Positions 9,235 through 16,794 of a DNA stretch of 64,000 bases are shown in pieces. This stretch comes from JADKIH01 sp031427625. GTDB taxonomy: Bacteria; Bacteroidota; Bacteroidia; AKYH767-A; 2013-40CM-41-45. The notes below the pieces were generated by a model. The model was not told the origin of the DNA, made no database searches, and saw only the letters and a program-made list of their open reading frames with translations. Each line of letters begins with the position of its first letter. Position 1 is the first letter of the stretch. The position numbers and the translations under genes were made by a program. The stretch is from NCBI GenBank assembly GCA_031427625.1, contig JANPNV010000132.1, positions 26,654 through 90,653 of the forward strand, given 5' to 3'.

Positions 9235-9242
9235 CAAAAGTA
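9235..9242 (-). promoter_or_regulatory. -7 box TACTTTTG of the hemE promoter
   Basis: On the minus strand TACTTTTG matches TAnnTTTG and ends only 6 bases before the hemE ATG. The mRNA would therefore start close to or at the start codon. No clear TTG is seen at the -33 position. Confidence 0.55.
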
Positions 9243-9346
9243 GTTTAATTTGAGAATTTGTCAGAGGAATAATATTAATTCAAGTTCAATCATGCGAATT
9301 TACCCGACCTCAAAAAAACTTTTTACTAAAATGGGAAATCCACATG

Positions 9347-11098
9347 TTAGAAATAATTTACTATTCCAAAATGTATTTTGCCATTCTTGAAATATACCGG
9401 GTTGTCGAATTGTTTACCCAAGGCATAACTTACAGACATAATTCCGATTTTGGTTTCGAAATCAATACCTGCTCCAAAACCAATTGGCGTATCAGTTTTA
9501 TTTATGTTCCTGCTTTTGTTTTCATACCAGGCCATATTAATAAATGTAAATAGAAAAGAATTCTGCTCGAGTAAATACCTGTATTCTAATTTACCTATAA
9601 AATAAGTTGATGCATAAATTGATTCTTCGTCAAATCCTCTTAAAGATTTTAAACCTCCAATACGGTAAAGTTCGTTTACAAATAAATTAGGATTGTAGAT
9701 ATAGGCCGAGTGAATTCCGGGATTCATGACATGTCTTCCACCGAATGAAAAATAATAGTCGGATTCAATTTCTCCATGATATGTTACGCTCTGTAATTGA
9801 ATGTTTTCATATGCAGCAGGGTTAATGTCGCTGTTTTTTCTGATCTTCCTGTTTCCCGTACTTCCAGTTGCTTCAAGTGAGTATCCTTTTTGTGGATTAA
9901 GTCGATAGTCTAGTTTTTCATAGTGGATTGTAGCTCCGTATGAAACTGTTGTAATGTCAGCATAATCGGGAAGTACAGTTATGTTTTCAAGTCCTTTCGC
10001 TGATTGAAGATCACTTTGCTTGTCGGTAACAAATGCCTTCAGGTAATTATTCCCTGTGATTGCATATTGAACACCAAGATTTTTAGTAACATCTATGTAA
10101 GTGCTGTCCTTTTTAAATATTGCCAGATTTCCATCGAGTCCGAATGAAGTATTAAACAGGAATGGATATAAAGCATGTACTTTAAAATCTTGTGATTTCG
10201 AAGGAAGTTGTTTCCAGTTCAATTCTATTATCTCTCCACGTTCTAGCGAATTTTGCAATTTCAGATGTACTTCACCAACGAGATTAAATTTGCCTGACTT
10301 TGCTTCATCCGGGAGCAAACCCAGGACACCATCGAATTGACTTGCTTTTTTATTTTCGAGAAATAAATAGAGCTTCGTTTCATTGTTAGTAAACAGGATT
10401 TGCGATTGTTTTACTTCTTTAATAAATGACAATTCTCTGAGTCTGCTGGATATTTTTTTTATCTGAAATTCTCTATAGACATCTCCCGGCCGTATAGAAA
10501 TATAATTGTATAAAAAAACAGGCGCAATTTTGGCAGTCCCTTTAATAATAATACTATCAATTTTTATAAATCTGTTTTTTACTAATGCAAAAGCTGCATC
10601 AAACCGATTTTCAGATATTGAAATACTGTCGAGTTTTAAGGATGCAAACGGATAACCATTATTCTCACAATTGTGGATTATCTTCGAAGTGATTTCTGAT
10701 ACCTGAAGGTAGTTTATAGGTTTTCCAAGAAATAATTTTTTACGATATCCCGAACCCGTCAAATAATCATCCTGTACATTTCCTTGTCTGATAGTCGCCC
10801 ATTCGTATTTCTCTCCTGAAAAAATATATGCATTGTAGTTCAGACTGTCTTTTACCACGCTATCGATTCCTGCAGCAAGATACCCCCCTGCCCGTAATTG
10901 ATAAATAAGAGTTTCAAGTTTTTGTCGGATCTGAAGACTGTCTTTGAAAATGTTTTTTTCTTCAGTGTTTTTTTTAATGCTGATAATTTCTGAATTCAAT
11001 GAATCAGTAAATACATACTTGATTGAATAGTTTTTCTGACCAAAAACAACTACATGGCAAAAAAAGAAAAACAAAGTAATTCGAAATTTAAAATTCAT
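9347..11098 (-). CDS. Outer membrane protein of the Omp85/BamA superfamily with POTRA domain
   Basis: The 583 residues start with a signal peptide (about residues 1-20, ending VVVFGQ). An N-terminal periplasmic region follows, with POTRA-like segments (about 90-260, for example FIKIDSIIIKGTAKIAP). The C-terminal barrel of alternating hydrophobic strands ends in a terminal Phe. The motif LKSLRGFDEESIY matches the conserved (V/I)RGF loop that folds into Omp85 barrels. BamA itself is usually longer with five POTRA domains, so this is an accessory member (TamA/TpsB/D15-like). Neighbours are hemE and ung, which give no hint of the client. Confidence 0.85.
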   Translation of the reverse strand: MNFKFRITLFFFFCHVVVFGQKNYSIKYVFTDSLNSEIISIKKNTEEKNIFKDSLQIRQKLETLIYQLRAGGYLAAGIDSVVKDSLNYNAYIFSGEKYEWATIRQGNVQDDYLTGSGYRKKLFLGKPINYLQVSEITSKIIHNCENNGYPFASLKLDSISISENRFDAAFALVKNRFIKIDSIIIKGTAKIAPVFLYNYISIRPGDVYREFQIKKISSRLRELSFIKEVKQSQILFTNNETKLYLFLENKKASQFDGVLGLLPDEAKSGKFNLVGEVHLKLQNSLERGEIIELNWKQLPSKSQDFKVHALYPFLFNTSFGLDGNLAIFKKDSTYIDVTKNLGVQYAITGNNYLKAFVTDKQSDLQSAKGLENITVLPDYADITTVSYGATIHYEKLDYRLNPQKGYSLEATGSTGNRKIRKNSDINPAAYENIQLQSVTYHGEIESDYYFSFGGRHVMNPGIHSAYIYNPNLFVNELYRIGGLKSLRGFDEESIYASTYFIGKLEYRYLLEQNSFLFTFINMAWYENKSRNINKTDTPIGFGAGIDFETKIGIMSVSYALGKQFDNPVYFKNGKIHFGIVNYF

Positions 11099-11169
11099 TC
11101 TGATTAAATTAATTCCAGCTTAATGATAACCTCAAACATAGTTTTTTATTGAATCTTTATTTATCATAT

Positions 11170-11871
11170 TCATTTTAAATTATATTTATCTTCAATTGTC
11201 CAATCAATTCCCATTTCACCTAGCTCTTCAAGGATTGCATTTGTTTTTGAAAAATGTTTGCATCCAAAAAATCCACGGTTTGCAGAAAATGGTGATGGAT
11301 GAGCAGCCGTTAATATATAATGTTTTGTAATATCAATCAGCGGAGATTTCGCCTGAGCATATTTCCCCCAGAGTAAAAAAATTATTCCTGATCGATTGAC
11401 AGAAAGTTGATGTATAATAGCATCAGTGAAATTTTCCCATCCTTTTTTTTGATGAGATCCTGGCTGATTTGCCCTGACAGTTAGGGTAGCATTTAGAAGT
11501 AATACACCTTGTCGTGTCCATTTTTCGAGATTGCCTTTAACAGGAATCGGAATATTAAGGTCGTTTTTTATTTCTTTAAAAATATTCCTCAGGCTGCGAG
11601 GAAGCATTTGATTTTCTGAAACAGAGAACGCAAGACCATGAGCCTGACCCAATCCATGATACGGATCCTGTCCTAGAATTACCACTTTAACTGAATTAAA
11701 TGGTGTTTTATCAAGAGCTGCAAAAATGTTTGATGAGGCTGGATAGATAATCTCACCACTTTTTCTTTCACTTTTCAGAAAATGTTTCAAATCTGTGAAA
11801 TAGGGAGCTGCAAACTCCTCATCCAGCTTTTTTTTCCAGCTTTCTTCAATTCCAGCCTGAGTAATATCCAT
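11170..11871 (-). CDS. ung: Uracil-DNA glycosylase
   Basis: Ung removes uracil from DNA after cytosine deamination or dUTP misincorporation and starts base excision repair. The 233-residue family-1 enzyme has the catalytic water-activating motif GQDPYHG (Asp69), the uracil-binding segment LLLNATLTVRANQPGSH, and the minor-groove intercalation loop HPSPFSANRGFFGCKHF near residue 193. Length and start (MDITQAGIEESW) fit the family. It stands alone on the minus strand, 71 bases upstream of the Omp85-like gene. Confidence 0.98.
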   Translation of the reverse strand: MDITQAGIEESWKKKLDEEFAAPYFTDLKHFLKSERKSGEIIYPASSNIFAALDKTPFNSVKVVILGQDPYHGLGQAHGLAFSVSENQMLPRSLRNIFKEIKNDLNIPIPVKGNLEKWTRQGVLLLNATLTVRANQPGSHQKKGWENFTDAIIHQLSVNRSGIIFLLWGKYAQAKSPLIDITKHYILTAAHPSPFSANRGFFGCKHFSKTNAILEELGEMGIDWTIEDKYNLK

Positions 11872-11985
11872 TACGAATTTTTATTTCGGTATAAACTTAC
11901 ATTCATATAGGCCATAATTTCGACGTCTTGGTGATAAATCGATGGAAATGTTGAAAACTTCTTACCTGCATTTTATCAAAAAACA

Positions 11986-11993
11986 TATATTTG
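11986..11993 (+). promoter_or_regulatory. -7 box TATATTTG for the small lipoprotein gene
   Basis: TATATTTG matches TAnnTTTG exactly and lies about 70 bases before the ATG of the 44-residue lipoprotein. No good TTG is present at the usual -33 distance. The gene also has its own terminator, which supports an independent transcript. Confidence 0.5.
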
Positions 11994-12064
11994 CATAAGT
12001 TTGTTTACGTGAAAGGAAAACATTCGCATTAAAATTCCGTTAAATTATTAGTTAAAAATCCAAC

Positions 12065-12199
12065 ATGAAAAAAATCATTCGTGTCACTCTTATGTTGTCC
12101 ATTTTAGCCGGACTTTTTGCATCTTGCAAATCGCATGAGAAATGTCCAGCCTATGGCCAGATGAATAAGACGAAGCGTCACTCAGAAATACGCGGGTAA
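12065..12199 (+). CDS. Small lipoprotein, 44 residues, function unknown
   Basis: The reading frame starts at ATG 12065 and ends at TAA 12197-12199. It begins MKKIIRVTLM and has a hydrophobic stretch ending LFASC, a lipobox with Cys21 as the acylated residue. The mature part is only 24 residues, basic, with the motif KCPAYGQ. I recall similar very short Cys-Pro-Ala-Tyr lipoproteins as unannotated genes in Bacteroidetes, but assign no function. A -7 box upstream and a strong hairpin terminator directly downstream frame it as a separate transcription unit, which is the main support that it is real. Confidence 0.65.
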   Translation: MKKIIRVTLMLSILAGLFASCKSHEKCPAYGQMNKTKRHSEIRG

Positions 12200-12222
12200 T
12201 AATATTCTGAAAAAATTCTGCA

Positions 12223-12252
12223 GCGAATAACCAGTGGTTATTCGCTTTTCTT
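12223..12252 (+). terminator. Intrinsic terminator after the small lipoprotein gene
   Basis: A 10-bp perfect stem, GCGAATAACC / GGTTATTCGC with loop AGT, is followed by TTTTCTT. It lies 24 bases after the lipoprotein stop codon and just before the end of the convergent osmC gene, so it may also stop transcription from that side, although the T tract is better on the plus strand. Confidence 0.85.
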
Positions 12253-12254
12253 AT

Positions 12255-12665
12255 TTATAGCTGGTAAGAAAAATTTACAGTTTGTTTTATATCAGGATGA
12301 ATACTCAGTGCTACCGGACAGGTTAATGCAGCTCTTTCTAAAAGTGTTTTTTCCTTCTCGGAGAATTTTTTTCCTGGCAATTCAAAAGAAACAACGATTT
12401 CTGATACTCTCCTCGGATTTGAAGCCATTATTTTGGTGATTTTAATTTTGGCTGAATTAAAATCTATTGAATGGGTGTTTGCAGCAATGCCCATCAATGT
12501 CATCATACAGCTTCCTAAAGAAGCACAGAGTAAGTCAGTTGGTGAAAAGGCCTCGCCTTTACCATAGTTGTCTATAGGCGCATCCGTAATGATTTTTTCA
12601 CCCGATTTTAGATGCGTTGCTTCAGTTCTTAAGTTCCCTTTGTAAATCGTTTGTATAGTTTCCAT
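12255..12665 (-). CDS. OsmC/Ohr-family peroxiredoxin-like protein
   Basis: OsmC-family proteins reduce organic hydroperoxides with two cysteines. In the 136 residues these are Cys53 (in ASLGSCMMTLMG) and Cys116 (in RAALTCPVALSIH), with an additional Cys47 (PTDLLCASLG). The N-terminal beta strands and central helix arrangement fit the family. No signal peptide is visible, so it is cytoplasmic. It is transcribed divergently from the unknown exported protein at 12727; the two promoters share a 61-base gap. Whether it is OsmC, Ohr or a YhfA-like member cannot be decided by eye. Confidence 0.9.
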   Translation of the reverse strand: METIQTIYKGNLRTEATHLKSGEKIITDAPIDNYGKGEAFSPTDLLCASLGSCMMTLMGIAANTHSIDFNSAKIKITKIMASNPRRVSEIVVSFELPGKKFSEKEKTLLERAALTCPVALSIHPDIKQTVNFSYQL

Positions 12666-12669
12666 GAGT

Positions 12670-12677
12670 CAAAGATA
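12670..12677 (-). promoter_or_regulatory. -7 box TATCTTTG of osmC
   Basis: On the minus strand TATCTTTG matches TAnnTTTG and ends 4 bases before the osmC ATG. This leaves almost no 5' leader. No convincing -33 TTG is seen. Confidence 0.5.
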
Positions 12678-12709
12678 AGCATGGACTTTATAGACATGGA
12701 TAAAATTCA

Positions 12710-12717
12710 TAGTTTTG
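12710..12717 (+). promoter_or_regulatory. -7 box TAGTTTTG for the gene at 12727
   Basis: TAGTTTTG is preceded after 19 bases by TTTA (12687-12690), one base from the -33 consensus TTTG. The ATG follows 9 bases after the box. Confidence 0.6.
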
Positions 12718-12726
12718 TATCTTCTG

Positions 12727-13485
12727 ATGCGGATAATCCTTCTCATTTTCTTTGGACTTCTACTTCTTGACGCTTATGCTCAAGATTCAACAAATGTTGA
12801 AAGATCTGACGTTACCGTTCTATATAGGAATGAAGCAGCTGGTGGAATCACTGTTCATTCTAATGGCTTTGGAGTAACATTTAAGCGAGGATGGCACCTT
12901 ACCGGATATAAGAAGCAGCTTCTCGACATTGATTTTGTTTCATTAAGAGACCCAAAACAGTATAAGTTGGCAAACCCCTATTATCCTGATTCAAAACCAT
13001 TCTTCTTTGGCAAACTTAATTTTGCTTATATGTTAAGGGGTGGTTATGGACGGCAAAATGTTATGTTTAGTAAAGCAGAAAGAAGCGGAGTAGAAGTGAG
13101 GTATAATTATTATGCAGGACTATCGCTTGGAATTACAAAGCCTGTTTTCCTCGACATACTTATCGATAATCCATTCGATACGTTAAGCAAAGTTATCGAT
13201 ACCAGAAAGTACGATCCGAATGATCCGGTTCAGCAAATACAGGAAAACATATATGGACCGGGACCGTATTTTCAAGGCATAGATCAGCTTTCCATTTATC
13301 CGGGTGGATATGGAAAATTTGCCATCTCTTTTGAATATGCCGGATGGCAACAAAAGGTTACCGCACTTGAAGTCGGTGTTGTTGTAGACGCCTACCCAAA
13401 ATCACTTCCTATTATGGCGAATAGTAAGAAGAACAATATCTTTTTTAACTTCTATATTACCCTGATGTGGGGTGGTAAATGGTAG
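12727..13485 (+). CDS. Exported protein of unknown function, probable outer membrane beta-barrel
   Basis: I do not recognise a named family. The 252 residues begin with a signal peptide (MRIILLIFFGLLLLDAYAQ). Segments such as GITVHSNGFGVTFKRGW and KFAISFEYAGWQQKVTALEVGVVVDAYP alternate hydrophobic residues and end in aromatic positions, as in small outer-membrane beta-barrels. The C-terminus ends in a strand-like NIFFNFYITLMWGGKW. A TTG four codons upstream falls in the promoter box, so I chose the ATG. lipA follows 57 bases later on the same strand. Role unknown. Confidence 0.75.
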   Translation: MRIILLIFFGLLLLDAYAQDSTNVERSDVTVLYRNEAAGGITVHSNGFGVTFKRGWHLTGYKKQLLDIDFVSLRDPKQYKLANPYYPDSKPFFFGKLNFAYMLRGGYGRQNVMFSKAERSGVEVRYNYYAGLSLGITKPVFLDILIDNPFDTLSKVIDTRKYDPNDPVQQIQENIYGPGPYFQGIDQLSIYPGGYGKFAISFEYAGWQQKVTALEVGVVVDAYPKSLPIMANSKKNNIFFNFYITLMWGGKW

Positions 13486-13542
13486 GGAATAATAAAATTA
13501 AAGTTTCAGACAATTAATAGTTACAACATCATAGAACCTAGA

Positions 13543-14409
13543 ATGCTGCCCGATTCAAAAATATCCTTCCCCGAAAAAAAACCATCCTGGTTAAAGGTAA
13601 AATTGCCAACCGGGAAGGAATACACGAAGGTGAGGGAGATTGTAAGTGAACATAAACTTCATACCATTTGCCAAAGTGGAAATTGTCCGAATATGGGCGA
13701 ATGCTGGGGAGCAGGTACAGCCACTTTTATGATATTGGGAAACATTTGCACCCGATCATGCGGCTTTTGTTCGGTTGCGACAGGAAAGCCGGAAGCAGTG
13801 GATCCTTTCGAGCCCCTCAGAGTTGCAAAGTCAGTTAAATTAATGGGCATTAAACATTGTGTAATTACATGTGTTGACAGAGATGATCTGGAAGATGGTG
13901 GTGCTGAAATTTGGGTGCAAACCATACGTAAGATACGTGAGTTATCACCTGAGACAACCATGGAAACTCTTATCGGCGATTTTCAAGGCCGTTGGGGTAA
14001 TCTGAAACAAGTAATAGATGAAAAACCAGAAATCATTTCCCATAATTTGGAAACTGTCCGTCGTCTGACTAAGCAAGTTCGGGTACAAGCCAAATACGAT
14101 AGAAGTCTCGAGGCATTAAAGCATGTCAGCAATTACGGCATTCAGACCAAATCAGGTTTAATGCTTGGGCTCGGAGAATTAAGGGAGGAAATTTTGGAAG
14201 CCATGGATGATTTACGAAATTCAGGTGTTTCAATTCTTACACTTGGTCAATACCTTCAGCCGACAAAAGATCATTTGCCTGTAGATGAATTCATCACTCC
14301 GGAAATTTTTTCAGAATATAAGGAGATCGGGCTGTCTAAGGGCTTCAGATATGTCGAGAGCGGACCCTTGGTGAGGTCGAGCTATCATGCAGAGAAGCAT
14401 CTTTTGTAA
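13543..14409 (+). CDS. lipA: Lipoyl synthase
   Basis: LipA is a radical-SAM enzyme that inserts two sulfur atoms into protein-bound octanoyl groups to make lipoyl cofactors. The 288 residues carry the auxiliary cluster motif CQSGNCPNMGEC (Cys43, 48, 54), the radical-SAM motif CTRSCGFC (Cys69, 73, 76) and the C-terminal RSSYHAEK with the serine ligand of the auxiliary cluster. It is cytoplasmic. The partner lipB is not adjacent. gapA follows after 96 bases on the same strand. Confidence 0.98.
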   Translation: MLPDSKISFPEKKPSWLKVKLPTGKEYTKVREIVSEHKLHTICQSGNCPNMGECWGAGTATFMILGNICTRSCGFCSVATGKPEAVDPFEPLRVAKSVKLMGIKHCVITCVDRDDLEDGGAEIWVQTIRKIRELSPETTMETLIGDFQGRWGNLKQVIDEKPEIISHNLETVRRLTKQVRVQAKYDRSLEALKHVSNYGIQTKSGLMLGLGELREEILEAMDDLRNSGVSILTLGQYLQPTKDHLPVDEFITPEIFSEYKEIGLSKGFRYVESGPLVRSSYHAEKHLL

Positions 14410-14505
14410 TAGGTGGAATTTATAATGAGAATATTAATTCTTCAGATTGTAAATGATACATTTCTTATATAAAATTTAAACAATAAAAATTCGATTCATT
14501 TATAT

Positions 14506-15510
14506 ATGAGCAAAATCCGCATTGCAATTAACGGTTTCGGCCGAATAGGTCGCATGACTACCCGAGTATTACTAAAAAATTCATTCGTTGAAATTGTTGC
14601 TATCAATGATCTGACTGACAATGCAACCCTTGCTCACCTTTTTAAATACGATTCAATTCATGGAAGATTTGACGGAACAATTTCATCAGATACCAGCAAT
14701 CTGATTTTTAATAATAATCCTGTCAAATGTTTCTCCGAAAAAAATCCTGCGCTTCTGCCCTGGAAGGATTTAATGGTAGATGTTGTTCTGGAATGTACAG
14801 GTCATTTTACTGATGCCGCAAGTCTACAAAGTCACATAGATGCTGGAGCAAAAAAAGTTATTCTATCGGCTCCCACGAAAGGAAAGCATGATATGAAAAG
14901 CATTGTACTTGGTGTAAATGATTCCATCCTGACATCATCAGATAAAATAATTTCGAATGCCTCTTGTACGACAAACAATGCAGGCCCAATGTTGAAAATT
15001 CTGGATGACAATTGGGGAATCGAAAACGCATATGTAACAACTGTTCATGCATATACAGGTGACCAGAATTTGCAGGATGCACCCCATAAGGACTTAAGGC
15101 GTGCCCGGGCAGCAGCAATTTCAATTATTCCGACAACGACAGGCGCAGCAAAGGCATTGGGTGACGTTTTGCCACATCTGAGCGGAAAACTTGGCGGTGC
15201 TGGAATAAGAGTGCCATCGCCTGATGGCTCATTAACCGACATTACCTGCTTATTGAAGCAGGAAGTAACCGTTAATCAAATTAATGCAGCTTTTTTGGCA
15301 GCATCAAAGGGAGAAATGAAAAACATTTTAGAGTATACGGAAGATCCAATTGTATCAATAGATATCGTTGGAAATCCGCATTCATGCATTTTTGATTCAG
15401 AATTAACGACCGTTTTAAACAAAATGGTAAAGATTGTTGGTTGGTACGATAATGAAATCGGCTATAGTAACCGATTGGCTGAACTTGCACTTAGATTCGG
15501 CTCCTTATAA
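14506..15510 (+). CDS. gapA: Glyceraldehyde-3-phosphate dehydrogenase, type I
   Basis: This glycolytic enzyme oxidises glyceraldehyde-3-phosphate to 1,3-bisphosphoglycerate. The 334 residues show the NAD-binding start INGFGRIGRMTTR, Asp35 (AINDLTDN), typical of NAD rather than NADP preference, the catalytic motif SNASCTTNNAGP (Cys154), and the C-terminal block WYDNEIGYSNRLAEL. Length is normal. No TAnnTTTG box is evident in the 96-base gap after lipA, so its promoter is unclear. Confidence 0.98.
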   Translation: MSKIRIAINGFGRIGRMTTRVLLKNSFVEIVAINDLTDNATLAHLFKYDSIHGRFDGTISSDTSNLIFNNNPVKCFSEKNPALLPWKDLMVDVVLECTGHFTDAASLQSHIDAGAKKVILSAPTKGKHDMKSIVLGVNDSILTSSDKIISNASCTTNNAGPMLKILDDNWGIENAYVTTVHAYTGDQNLQDAPHKDLRRARAAAISIIPTTTGAAKALGDVLPHLSGKLGGAGIRVPSPDGSLTDITCLLKQEVTVNQINAAFLAASKGEMKNILEYTEDPIVSIDIVGNPHSCIFDSELTTVLNKMVKIVGWYDNEIGYSNRLAELALRFGSL

Positions 15511-15836
15511 ATGGACTTATTCACATTAATGGCATTCATTCTTTGATTTTTATGCATGAATGATTAACATTTTTTATTTAAAATGGTTATTTATAAGCAT
15601 TTATAAAGTTATCCACATTCAGAAGGAATGAACGGTTAATGATTTTTAAAACATTTATTATTGAATAAACAATTATATCAAAAGAGAATCGTTTATTTGA
15701 ACACCAGTGAAAACGAGTAATAAGTGTTCAGAGTTTAATTTGGATAATTATTTTTGAATTCTATGGTACAATAATTGGAAACATATTAATTGACTAAAAA
15801 TTTCCATTTCAACAACAGTTTTAATAAATATCAACT
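15511..15836 (+). other. AT-rich intergenic region between gapA and the 55-residue gene
   Basis: This stretch of 326 bases holds no convincing protein gene on either strand. It contains one perfect DnaA-box sequence, TTATCCACA (15609-15617), without companions, and a -7 promoter box TATTTTTG (15749-15756) that probably serves the small gene at 15837. I see no tandem repeats or strong hairpins. Confidence 0.6.
15749..15756 (+). promoter_or_regulatory. -7 box TATTTTTG upstream of the 55-residue gene
   Basis: TATTTTTG matches TAnnTTTG; TTC stands 19 bases upstream in place of TTG. The expected leader to the ATG at 15837 is about 75 bases. Confidence 0.5.
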
Positions 15837-16004
15837 ATGCTTAATAACTCAAAAAGAAAAGCCAAAATCGTAAAACAACCAATAAGTGACTCCGCAACTC
15901 GCATTAAAGTCCAATTGGATCACAAAACAATGATGATTGTACATAGCATGTCAGCCTTCAAAATGTGGAAGAAACGTTATCCGCTTGCTCGGGTGATTGC
16001 ATAA
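15837..16004 (+). CDS. Small basic protein of unknown function, 55 residues
   Basis: The frame runs from ATG 15837 to TAA 16002-16004. The product starts MLNNSKRKAKIV, has no signal peptide or membrane segment, and is rich in Lys and Arg. The second half reads KVQLDHKTMMIVHSMSAFK and then MWKKRYPLARVIA, a regular beta-beta-alpha-looking pattern that resembles short uncharacterised Bacteroidetes proteins I have seen, but I cannot name a family. An upstream -7 box and an intrinsic terminator 37 bases after the stop frame it as a monocistronic unit. It lies just before the tRNA-tuf operon. Confidence 0.65.
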   Translation: MLNNSKRKAKIVKQPISDSATRIKVQLDHKTMMIVHSMSAFKMWKKRYPLARVIA

Positions 16005-16040
16005 TCGCTCCAGGCAATATCTATAGAATAATTTTTCTTG

Positions 16041-16067
16041 GGTCTCAATATTGAGACCTTTTCTTTT
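16041..16067 (+). terminator. Intrinsic terminator after the 55-residue gene
   Basis: GGTCTCAAT / ATTGAGACC form a perfect inverted repeat of 9 bp, followed by TTTTCTTTT. It isolates the small gene from the tRNA operon. Confidence 0.85.
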
Positions 16068-16191
16068 GTCAATATGCATGAACATCAGTGTTAGTGAGGC
16101 ATTTAGCATTAATTAAAATTACATTAGGCTTATATTTTTGAAAAAGAGGGGTAAAAAAGTGACAATTCTAAAAAAATATTTTTCATTAGAA

Positions 16192-16222
16192 TTTGTAATT
16201 CAATTCTCGTTTTCTACATTTG
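16192..16222 (+). promoter_or_regulatory. Consensus promoter of the tRNA-tuf operon
   Basis: TTTG (16192-16195), a 19-base spacer and TACATTTG (16215-16222) match the Bacteroidetes promoter TTTG-N19-TAnnTTTG without a mismatch. The first tRNA begins 50 bases after the -7 box. This is one of the two best promoters in the window. Confidence 0.85.
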
Positions 16223-16271
16223 CAATCCCAATTTTGGAGGGTAGTGTGTTCCTTGAAATTTGTTAAAAAAC

Positions 16272-16348
16272 GCCGATGTAGCTCAGTTGGCCAGAGCTAC
16301 TGATTTGTAATCAGTGGGTCGGGGGTTCGAATCCCTCCATCGGCTCCA
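16272..16348 (+). tRNA. tRNA-Thr (anticodon TGT)
   Basis: The acceptor arms GCCGATG and CATCGGC pair. The anticodon stem ACTGA/TCAGT holds loop TTTGTAA with anticodon TGT. The T arm GGGGGTTCGAATCCCTC is normal. The CCA end is encoded (16346-16348), unlike in the next tRNAs. It is the first of four clustered tRNAs before tuf. Confidence 0.96.
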
Positions 16349-16375
16349 GTTTACACACTGGTTTATTAATGAGAA

Positions 16376-16456
16376 GGGGAGATACCAGAGTGGCCAAATG
16401 GGACGGACTGTAAATCCGTTGCGAAAGCTTCGAAGGTTCGAATCCTTCTCTCCCCA
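16376..16456 (+). tRNA. tRNA-Tyr (anticodon GTA)
   Basis: The acceptor arms GGGGAGA and TCTCCCC pair. The anticodon stem ACGGA/TCCGT holds loop CTGTAAA with GTA. A long variable arm (GCGAAAGCTTCG region) marks it as class II, as bacterial tRNA-Tyr should be. CCA is not encoded. Confidence 0.96.
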
Positions 16457-16507
16457 CTCTGAACCTACGGTTTGGACAGAGTAGGATCCATGGCATAAAC
16501 CTGATAA

Positions 16508-16580
16508 GCGGAAGTAGCTCATTTGGTAGAGCATCAGCCTTCCAAGCTGAGGGTGGCGGGTTCGAGCCCCGTCTTCCGCT
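16508..16580 (+). tRNA. tRNA-Gly (anticodon TCC)
   Basis: The acceptor arms GCGGAAG and CTTCCGC pair; the anticodon stem TCAGC/GCTGA holds loop CTTCCAA with TCC. The T arm is GCGGGTTCGAGCCCCGT. CCA is not encoded. Confidence 0.96.
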
Positions 16581-16612
16581 CATAATGTCAGAACCATTGA
16601 CTTAGTTAATAA

Positions 16613-16685
16613 GCCAATGTAGCTCAGTCGGTAGAGCACATCCATGGTAAGGATGAGGTCACCAGTTCGATTCTGGTCATTGGCT
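16613..16685 (+). tRNA. tRNA-Thr (anticodon GGT)
   Basis: The acceptor arms GCCAATG and CATTGGC pair; the anticodon stem CATCC/GGATG holds loop ATGGTAA with GGT. It reads the ACC and ACT codons and complements the TGT tRNA-Thr at the head of the cluster. Confidence 0.96.
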
Positions 16686-16709
16686 CTACCAGAAAAAGAT
16701 TAACTTAAC

Positions 16710-16729
16710 AGCTGATTTCAAAATCAGCT
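16710..16729 (+). repeat. Perfect 20-base inverted repeat between tRNA-Thr and tuf
   Basis: AGCTGATT and AATCAGCT pair perfectly around TCAA. No T tract follows, so it is not a normal terminator. It could be a processing hairpin that separates the tRNAs from the tuf mRNA, or a leader structure; the role is unknown. Confidence 0.6.
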
Positions 16730-16794
16730 AATTCAGTACCATCAGTACATATAACATATAAACAAAACTCAAAACCTCTAATACATCAATTGCA

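Noticed and set aside
15609..15617. Perfect DnaA box TTATCCACA, suggesting oriC in the gap after gapA
   Set aside because: Only a single box is present, with no cluster, no dnaA gene and no clear unwinding element. A nine-base match by chance in AT-rich DNA is plausible.
16283..16583. Minus-strand reading frames across the tRNA genes
   Set aside because: They are translations of tRNA complements, a common false gene call.
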